Shown: positions 58,292-64,000 of the stretch, piece after piece | Layout of the letters: the number at the start of each line of letters is the position of its first letter | Position numbering within the stretch: the stretch's first letter is position 1 | Source: Anaerolineaceae bacterium | GTDB lineage: Bacteria; Chloroflexota; Anaerolineae; Anaerolineales; Anaerolineaceae | Reading direction: 5' to 3' | Assembly (NCBI GenBank): GCA_012839565.1 | Contig: DUMZ01000019.1 | Span: 62,001-126,000, forward strand | DNA length: 64,000 nt | Translations under genes and position numbers: made by a program | The notes under the pieces: model-generated | The model's input: the letters and a program-made list of their open reading frames with translations, nothing else | Told to the model about the DNA's origin: nothing | Database searches by the model: none

Positions 58292-58328
58292 CTTTTTTGT
58301 TTAAAAGGTATACTTAGGCTACAAAGCT

Positions 58329-59051
58329 ATGGCAACACCTTTTCTTTCCATTATCATTCCCGCCCATAACGAGGCGACGCGCCTGCCACAAACGCTTGCT
58401 TCGGTGCAAAATTATCTCGCCAGCAAGGACTTTGACGCTGAGGTGATTGTCATCGAAAATGCCAGCGACGATGAAACCGCGCAAATCGTGCGCGACTGGC
58501 AAGCGAAAATGCCTAATCTGCGCTTGATTTCGCGCGAAGAAGCCGGCAAAGGTGGCGCGATAAAACAGGGTATGCTCGAAGCACGTGGGGCGTATCGCTT
58601 TATGGCGGACGCTGACCTTTCTATGCCGATTTCAGAACTTGAGAAATTTTTATCAATGGGTAAAAGCCATCATGTTGCCATCGCCTCGCGCGAAGCCAAA
58701 GGCGCAAAGCGTGTTGGTGAACCCGAATACCGCCATCTCATCGGACGGGCGTTTAATTTACTGGTCAAGTTAATCGTCTTGCCCAAAGTTGAAGACTCGC
58801 AATGTGGCTTTAAATGGTTTAGCGCCGAAGCCGCCCAGCGCATTTTCCCACTGCAAACCATGACTGGCTGGAGTTTTGACGTGGAAGTTTTGGCCATCGC
58901 GCGCGAACTCGGTTACACCGTTACCGAAGTGCCCATCCTTTGGTACTATCAGGAAGGCTCTCGCATCAATGTATTCAAAGACAGCTGGCGCATGTTCCGC
59001 GACCTGTGGCATATCCGGCGCAAACGCAAAAAGGGAATGTATCGTGGCTAA
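58329..59051 (+). CDS. Dolichyl-phosphate-glucosyltransferase-like GT2 enzyme
   Basis: A protein of 240 residues. FLSIIIPAHNEATRLPQTL, VIENASDDET, EAGKGGAIKQGM and FMADADLSMP are typical of polyprenyl-phosphate glucosyl/mannosyltransferases (ALG5/DPM1-like). It would charge a polyprenyl phosphate with a hexose for membrane GT-C enzymes such as the GT39-like one at 36.3 kb. A TATACT lies 15 bp before the ATG, so a very short leader is likely, and no ribosome site is evident. It overlaps rnhB by 8 bp. Confidence 0.9.
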   Translation: MATPFLSIIIPAHNEATRLPQTLASVQNYLASKDFDAEVIVIENASDDETAQIVRDWQAKMPNLRLISREEAGKGGAIKQGMLEARGAYRFMADADLSMPISELEKFLSMGKSHHVAIASREAKGAKRVGEPEYRHLIGRAFNLLVKLIVLPKVEDSQCGFKWFSAEAAQRIFPLQTMTGWSFDVEVLAIARELGYTVTEVPILWYYQEGSRINVFKDSWRMFRDLWHIRRKRKKGMYRG

Positions 59052-59706
59052 ACGCTTTGACCCAGCCAGCATACCCCCATGGCCCACGCTCGACTTTGAA
59101 AACGCGCTATGGGCGAAGGGCAAGGTGCTCGTTGCCGGGCTGGACGAAGCAGGCCGGGGCGCGCTGGCAGGTCCTTTGTGCGCCGCGGCGGTCATTTTGC
59201 CCGCCGATGACCCTGAAATCCCCACTAAATTATTTGAAGTGCGCGATTCCAAGCAACTTTCTGCTTTTGACCGCGAAAAACTCGCCCCGCTCATCCGCGA
59301 GCTGGCCCTGGATTTCTCAATCGCCTGGATTGAAGCCGACGAAATCGACACCATCGGTATGGCGCGCGCCGGCAGAGAGATTTTTTATCTGGCGCTGCAA
59401 GGCTTGCACCTGAAACCCGACCATGTCCTTGTTGACCACTTTACTATCCCTGGTCTGGAGATCGCGCAAACGAACCTGACCAAGGGCGACCAACGCTCTC
59501 TAAGCATCGCCTGCGCCTCGGTTTTGGCGAAACAAGCCCGCGACGCGCGCATGATAGACTTAGCGGAAAAATATCCGGCTTATTTTATTGCTGAAAACAA
59601 AGGTTATGGCAGCCCTGACCATATAAAAGCCATTCAAAAGCTGGGATTAACGGATATTCACCGAAAAAGTTTTTGCGAAGGGCTTTTTCAGCTTTCGCTG
59701 TTTTAA
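59044..59706 (+). CDS. rnhB: Ribonuclease HII
   Basis: The start is GTG 59044 (AAGGGA upstream), overlapping the previous gene by 8 bp; 220 residues. VAGLDEAGRGALAGP carries the DEAGRG active-site motif, DSKQLS follows, then LVDHF for the third Asp (family D-x-x-x), and KGYGSPDH at the end. It cuts the RNA strand of RNA-DNA hybrids and removes misincorporated ribonucleotides. The N-terminal 30 residues before the fold are a short extension. Confidence 0.94.
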   Translation: MAKRFDPASIPPWPTLDFENALWAKGKVLVAGLDEAGRGALAGPLCAAAVILPADDPEIPTKLFEVRDSKQLSAFDREKLAPLIRELALDFSIAWIEADEIDTIGMARAGREIFYLALQGLHLKPDHVLVDHFTIPGLEIAQTNLTKGDQRSLSIACASVLAKQARDARMIDLAEKYPAYFIAENKGYGSPDHIKAIQKLGLTDIHRKSFCEGLFQLSLF

Positions 59707-59727
59707 TATGGATTTATAGGAGAGAAA

Positions 59728-60525
59728 ATGAGCGAAGAAACCCGACAAATTTCAAAACTTGGCCGCCTGGCACGCAATCTTTATGACGGTCTGCGTCGTC
59801 TGCCGACTGTACCCGGTGCTTATTTGCACCCCTGGCGAAGGGAATCAATACGCAAACTGGGCGCGCTAAAGAACAGCCACAAAGGCGAGCGTTGTTTCAT
59901 CGTGGGTAATGGCCCTTCATTGAAAAACACCGATTTAAGTCTGCTCAAAAACGATTTTGCCATCGGCATGAACCGCATTTTCCTGGCGGAAGAAGAACTC
60001 AACTTCAAACCAGATGTTTTGGTGTGCATCAACGATTTGGTCGTGGAACAATCCGTAGACGAATTTAACGCTCTCAAGATGCCTAAGTTTTTCTCCTGGC
60101 GCGCGCGAAAGTGGTTGCAAATGGACGACTACACCCACTTTCTTTACACCACTTATACCGAACCGAAGTTCGCGCGGGATTTGCGTGGCAGGGTTTGGGA
60201 AGGCGCCACCGTCACGAATGTTTGTCTGCAACTGGCCTATCATCTGGGTTTTAAGGAAGCCATTTTGATCGGCGTTGACCACAGTTTTGCCACCAAAGGC
60301 ACACCCAACACCACCGTGCAAAGCCAGGGCGATGACCCCAACCACTTCTCGGCTGCCTATTTCGGCAAAGGCTTCCGCTGGCAACTGCCCGACCTGGAGA
60401 CTTCCGAGGTCGCCTACCGCATGGCACGCAAAGCCTACGAAGCGGACGATCGCAAAGTGCTCGACGCAACCATCGGTGGCAAGCTGGACATTTTTGAGAA
60501 GGTTGATTACGAAAGTTTGTTTTAG
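59728..60525 (+). CDS. MptE-like/DUF115 protein
   Basis: A protein of 265 residues with CFIVGNGPSLKNTDLSLL, GMNRIF, VCINDLVV, and GVDHSFATKG, the pattern of the 6-hydroxymethylpterin diphosphokinase MptE-like (DUF115) fold, also seen in flagellin-glycan and sialyltransferase-like (GT42) proteins. GGAGAGA lies before the ATG. In a genome with a nonulosonate operon a glycan role is possible; pterin phosphorylation is the alternative. It ends before a terminator shared with dnaK. Confidence 0.78.
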   Translation: MSEETRQISKLGRLARNLYDGLRRLPTVPGAYLHPWRRESIRKLGALKNSHKGERCFIVGNGPSLKNTDLSLLKNDFAIGMNRIFLAEEELNFKPDVLVCINDLVVEQSVDEFNALKMPKFFSWRARKWLQMDDYTHFLYTTYTEPKFARDLRGRVWEGATVTNVCLQLAYHLGFKEAILIGVDHSFATKGTPNTTVQSQGDDPNHFSAAYFGKGFRWQLPDLETSEVAYRMARKAYEADDRKVLDATIGGKLDIFEKVDYESLF

Positions 60526-60558
60526 CCACACCATTTCAAACCCAAATTGCATGAATCT

Positions 60559-60592
60559 AAAAGCGGTTGGTGTAAAAACCAACCGCTTTTTC
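60559..60592. terminator. Bidirectional terminator between the DUF115 gene and dnaK
   Basis: AAAAGCGGTTGG (60559-60570) and CCAACCGCTTTT (60579-60590) form a 12-bp stem with an 8-base loop and T-rich flanks on both strands. Confidence 0.85.
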
Positions 60593-60614
60593 TGTTTCAA
60601 TTCAAAATCCAGGC

Positions 60615-62510
60615 TTATGCTTCAGTAAATTCGCCATCAACGACGTTGTCATCACCGTTGGGCTGGGACCCGCCATATCCGGCTTGTCCGTTAGCACCAC
60701 CCTGGGCTTGCTGATAAGCCGCGGTGCCGATTTCCTGCATCACTTCGCTCAATGCCTGGCTGGCGTTCTTGATCGCGCTCACGTCATCGCCAGCAATCGC
60801 GCCACGCAGCACCTGAATCTTGGCTTCAGCATCGTTGCGCTTGGCAGCGTCCACCTTGTCGCCCAGATCGCGCAGGCTCTTTTCCGACTGGTACGCCAGG
60901 CTCTCACCCATATTGCGGGCTTCAATCAGCTCGCGTCGGCGGTCATCTTCAGCCTTGTTCATCGAGGCTTCGCGCACCATGCGTTCCACGTCCTGTTTGT
61001 TCAGGTTGGTTGTAGCCGTGATGGTCACCGTTTGCGCCTTGTTGGTGGCTTTATCCTTGGCGGTTACGCTCAGGATGCCGTTGGCGTCGATGTCAAAGGT
61101 CACTTCAACTTGTGGGATACCACGTGGAGCGGGCGGGATGCCTTCCAGGCGGAAGCGTCCCAGCGTCATATTGTCGTTAGCCATAGGGCGTTCGCCCTGC
61201 AGAACGTGAATATCAACCGCGGTTTGGCTGTCTTCGGCGGTGGAGAAAACTTCGGTCTTCTTCACCGGAATGGTCGTGTTGCGTTCGATGAGACGGGTCA
61301 TTACACCACCGAGCGTTTCAAGTCCCAGTGAAAGCGGGGTTACGTCCAAAAGCAATACGTCCTTCACTTCGCCCGAGAGCACGCCACCCTGAATGGCGGC
61401 ACCGATCGATACAACTTCGTCCGGGTTCACGCCCTTGTTGGGTTCTTTGCCGTTGGTGTGTTTCTTGACGAACTCCACCACCATGGGCATACGGGTTGAA
61501 CCACCCACCAAAACGACTTCGTCGATTTTGTTCAAGGGGATACCCGCGTCTTTCATGACCGCGTTGAATGGAATCAAGGTGCGTTCCAAAAGGTGTTCGG
61601 TCATTTGCTCAAACTTGCTGCGGCTGAGCTTCAGCAAAAGGTGCTTGGGTCCACTGGCATCAGCGGTGATATAAGGCAGGTTGATTTCGGTCTCAAGCAC
61701 GGAGCTGAGTTCGATTTTCGCCTTTTCAGCAGCTTCGCGCAGGCGTTGCAAAGCCTGACGGTCGGCACGCAAGTCCACGCCTTGCTCTTTTTTGAATTCA
61801 TCCGCCGCCCAGTTGACGATTACGTTATCCCAGTCATCGCCACCCAAATGGGTGTCACCGTTGGTCGCGCGCACTTCCACCACACCATCGCCAACTTCCA
61901 AAAGCGAAACGTCAAAAGTACCGCCACCAAGGTCAAAGACCAAAATGGTTTCGTTGGCCATCTTGTCAAGCCCATAAGCGAGAGCTGACGCGGTGGGTTC
62001 GTTGATGATGCGCATCACTTCAAGTCCAGCGATTTTGCCAGCGTCTTTGGTTGCCTGGCGTTGGCTGTCATTGAAATAAGCCGGCACGGTGATAACCGCC
62101 TGGGTCACTTTTTCGCCCAGATAGGCTTCGGCATCTGCCTTGAGTTTGGCGAGAATCATCGCGCTGATCTCCTGGGGCGTGTAATCTTGCCCGGTCATAG
62201 GGATACGAATCCGCGCGTCGCCGGTTGGCCCTTCAACGACCTTGAACGAAACCATGCCTCGTTCGCCACTGATCTCATCATAACGTCGGCCCATAAAGCG
62301 TTTGACCGATGAAATGGTGTTTTCGGGGTTTACCACGGCCTGACGTTTGGCGGGGATACCCACCAGGCGTTCGCCGTTTTTGTTAAAAGCTACCACGGAG
62401 GGCAGTAAGCGTGAGCCTTCTGAGGTGGGGATAACCACCGGTGATCCACCTTCCATTACCGCCACCGCGCTGTTTGTTGTTCCTAAGTCAATACCTATAA
62501 TTTTTCCCAT
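60615..62510 (-). CDS. dnaK: Hsp70 chaperone DnaK
   Basis: A protein of 631 residues, full length. [19 protein letters not shown] start, the phosphate-2 motif [26 protein letters not shown], and the substrate-binding domain with a Gly/Gln-rich tail ending VVDGEFTEA. It folds and refolds proteins with ATP. grpE and dnaJ are not next to it. GGAGAA precedes the ATG. I see no CIRCE inverted repeat (TTAGCACTC-N9-GAGTGCTAA) in the 100-bp upstream region, so HrcA control is not evident. Confidence 0.97.
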   Translation of the reverse strand: MGKIIGIDLGTTNSAVAVMEGGSPVVIPTSEGSRLLPSVVAFNKNGERLVGIPAKRQAVVNPENTISSVKRFMGRRYDEISGERGMVSFKVVEGPTGDARIRIPMTGQDYTPQEISAMILAKLKADAEAYLGEKVTQAVITVPAYFNDSQRQATKDAGKIAGLEVMRIINEPTASALAYGLDKMANETILVFDLGGGTFDVSLLEVGDGVVEVRATNGDTHLGGDDWDNVIVNWAADEFKKEQGVDLRADRQALQRLREAAEKAKIELSSVLETEINLPYITADASGPKHLLLKLSRSKFEQMTEHLLERTLIPFNAVMKDAGIPLNKIDEVVLVGGSTRMPMVVEFVKKHTNGKEPNKGVNPDEVVSIGAAIQGGVLSGEVKDVLLLDVTPLSLGLETLGGVMTRLIERNTTIPVKKTEVFSTAEDSQTAVDIHVLQGERPMANDNMTLGRFRLEGIPPAPRGIPQVEVTFDIDANGILSVTAKDKATNKAQTVTITATTNLNKQDVERMVREASMNKAEDDRRRELIEARNMGESLAYQSEKSLRDLGDKVDAAKRNDAEAKIQVLRGAIAGDDVSAIKNASQALSEVMQEIGTAAYQQAQGGANGQAGYGGSQPNGDDNVVDGEFTEA

Positions 62511-62614
62511 ATTTGTTCTCCTAATTTGTTCTTAATCTGCATAGATAATAGCCAAGCAGTGCAAGAGAAACGTTAACGAAATGTTTGTTTGGTATTAATG
62601 GATGAAGATATTGA

Positions 62615-62640
62615 AAACAGCCCAGATAACCGGGCTGTTT
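62615..62640 (-). terminator. Terminator of the phosphoglucomutase gene
   Basis: AAACAGCCC (62615-62623) and GGGCTGTTT (62632-62640) pair in a 9-bp stem; on the minus strand TTTTC follows. It lies 27 bp past the pgm stop. Confidence 0.75.
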
Positions 62641-62666
62641 ATTGTTTTTTGCTTTCAGTAATACGC

Positions 62667-64000
62667 TTACTGAATATCGTCAAACAAACTATCGACGATT
62701 TCTTTAGCTTCCTTTTGAATTATTCCCAGGTGGTCAGCGCTTTCAAGGCTTTCAGCGTAAATCTTATATTTATCTTCCGTGCCAGAAGGACGTGCGGCGA
62801 ACCAACCCATTTCAGTCACAACCTTTAGCCCACCGATGGGCGCATTGTTGCCAGGTGCTTCGGTCAATTTAGCCAAAATTGGGTCTCCTGCCAAAGACCT
62901 CACTCTAACCTGAGCAGGAGAGAGTTTACCCAGTACTTGCTTTTGCGCGACTGTAGCCGATGCATCCAAGCGGGCATAGTAACTGCGACCCAGTTCGGCT
63001 TCAATTTCCTTGTAGAGCAAGCCGGGGTCTTTGCCGGTTACAGCCAGTATCTCCGCGGCGAGCAGGTCAAGAATGATGCCGTCTTTGTCCGTCGTCCAGG
63101 TTTTGCCATTCTTACGCAGAAAAGACGCTCCCGCGCTTTCTTCGCCACCAAAAGCGATAGAACCATCCTCAAGTCCGGGCACGAACCATTTGAAACCGAC
63201 CGGCACTTCACACAAAACGCGACCCTGGCGTTTGGCAACGCGGTCAATAATCGAACTTGACACCAATGTTTTGCCGACCATCGCGCTTTCGGCCCAGTCC
63301 GGACGATGGCTAAAGAGATAATCCACCGCCACCGCCAAATAGTGGTTGGGATTCATCAAGCCCACACTGGGCGTAACGATGCCATGGCGGTCAAAATCGA
63401 CATCGTTGCCAAAGGCGATATCGAACTGGTCTTTCATCGCCACCAAATTCGCCATAGCGTAGGGTGAAGAGCAGTCCATGCGGATTTTGCCGTCATAGTC
63501 CAGGGGCATAAACGAGAAAGTATGGTCAACACGCTTGTTGACTACTTCCAGGTTCAAACCATAGCGCTCGGCAATCGGCTCCCAAAAGGCAATGCCCGAA
63601 CCGCCCAAGGGGTCAACACCGATGCGCACACCGGCTGCAGCAATCGCCTGCATATCAATCACATTCTGCAGGTCTTCCACATAGGGGCTGATAAAGTCAA
63701 GCATTTGCGTCGTTTCAGCGGCGAGTGCCTTGCGCAAGGGCAGGCGTTTGACATCGCGCATACCGTCAGCGATGATTTCGTTGGCGCGGTTTTGAATCCA
63801 TTTGGTGATATCCGTATCCGCGGGACCACCTGAGGGCGGATTGTACTTAAAACCACCATCTTGCGGTGGATTATGCGATGGCGAGATAACGATGCCATCC
63901 GCCAGGTTTTTGGGATGGGCTTCATTCCAGGTGAGAATGGCATGCGAAATAACCGGCGTGGGCGTGTACTGATTGCCCTGATGCAAGCGCAGTTCAACAC
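62667..64000 (-). CDS. pgm: Phosphoglucomutase (alpha-D-glucose-specific), partial
   Basis: The frame remains open to the window edge, so the N-terminal part (about 100 residues) is missing; some 444 residues are seen. [21 protein letters not shown] has the catalytic phospho-Ser loop, [10 protein letters not shown] the Mg-binding motif, and [11 protein letters not shown] and [12 protein letters not shown] the sugar and phosphate-binding motifs, in the order of E. coli Pgm. It converts glucose-1-phosphate and glucose-6-phosphate, supplying the sugar nucleotidyltransferase and glycan routes. Confidence 0.95.
   Translation of the reverse strand, partial: VELRLHQGNQYTPTPVISHAILTWNEAHPKNLADGIVISPSHNPPQDGGFKYNPPSGGPADTDITKWIQNRANEIIADGMRDVKRLPLRKALAAETTQMLDFISPYVEDLQNVIDMQAIAAAGVRIGVDPLGGSGIAFWEPIAERYGLNLEVVNKRVDHTFSFMPLDYDGKIRMDCSSPYAMANLVAMKDQFDIAFGNDVDFDRHGIVTPSVGLMNPNHYLAVAVDYLFSHRPDWAESAMVGKTLVSSSIIDRVAKRQGRVLCEVPVGFKWFVPGLEDGSIAFGGEESAGASFLRKNGKTWTTDKDGIILDLLAAEILAVTGKDPGLLYKEIEAELGRSYYARLDASATVAQKQVLGKLSPAQVRVRSLAGDPILAKLTEAPGNNAPIGGLKVVTEMGWFAARPSGTEDKYKIYAESLESADHLGIIQKEAKEIVDSLFDDIQ

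Noticed and set aside
60684-61331. Plus-strand frame of 215 codons inside dnaK
   Set aside because: Antisense shadow of a highly conserved gene.
62511-62612. A CIRCE element upstream of dnaK
   Set aside because: The inverted repeat TTAGCACTC-N9-GAGTGCTAA is not there, even in degenerate form.

Overview
The window looks like a chromosomal segment of an anaerobic, Gram-type-atypical bacterium, most probably an Anaerolineae-like member of the Chloroflexota. This is inferred from several signs: an archaeal-looking HMG-CoA synthase and thiolase beside a class II HMG-CoA reductase, an oxygen-sensitive indolepyruvate:ferredoxin oxidoreductase, a chelatase-type AAA+/vWA pair, many lipoproteins with Thr/Pro-rich linkers, and a secreted protease ending in a YLPIIV-type tail. 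No marker here fixes the taxon, and there is no rRNA operon, CRISPR array or prophage.

Layout. 1-14.2 kb (+ strand) is one long, tightly overlapping surface-glycan operon: glycosyltransferases, a methyltransferase, three cytidylyltransferase-type enzymes (one fused to a HAD phosphatase), a NeuB-type synthase, a radical SAM enzyme, several NAD(P)-dependent dehydrogenases and a NifU-like protein. Together they point to synthesis, CMP-activation and transfer of a nonulosonic (sialic-acid-like) or related keto-deoxy sugar. 14.3-20.4 kb (- strand) holds an APH-like kinase, glutamate dehydrogenase, an aminotransferase, a sugar nucleotidyltransferase, a lipoprotein and a DsrE protein. 20.56-24.29 kb is an AT-rich island bounded by a perfect 29-bp direct repeat, with decayed genes and lipoproteins. 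24.4-27.0 kb carries a LURP-one-like protein and an AAA+/vWA chelatase pair that appears to be joined by -1 frameshifting at an A9 run. 27.1-29.6 kb is a second AT-rich lipoprotein group.

29.7-33.2 kb is an upper mevalonate module (thiolase homologue, HMG-CoA synthase, HMG-CoA reductase), and the thiolase homologue lacks canonical catalytic residues. 33.3-36.2 kb has an inositol-monophosphatase-type enzyme, an HD hydrolase and HutI. 36.3-39.3 kb has a GT39-like membrane protein and an MFS transporter. 39.3-41.6 kb is an AT-rich type II restriction-modification pair. 41.6-46.6 kb has a CinA-C amidohydrolase, a ComEC homologue with a degenerate C-terminus and a secreted M14 carboxypeptidase. 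46.6-53 kb has a thioredoxin-reductase-like enzyme, dnaN, iorBA, and a regulator with its own operator followed by an MFS pump.

54.5-60.5 kb is rich in nucleic-acid functions: SRP RNA with a textbook promoter, a Cas4-like nuclease split into two membrane-anchored halves, a translin-family protein, DUF3467, SSB, tRNA-Pro and RNase HII. The window closes with dnaK and a partial phosphoglucomutase.

The genes suggest an amino-acid-fermenting lifestyle: aminotransferase plus glutamate dehydrogenase would make 2-oxo acids for IorAB, which would reduce ferredoxin. The most unusual items are the split Cas4-like pair next to the translin/DUF3467/SSB operon, the frameshift-linked chelatase, the catalytically altered thiolase, and the repeat-bounded island.
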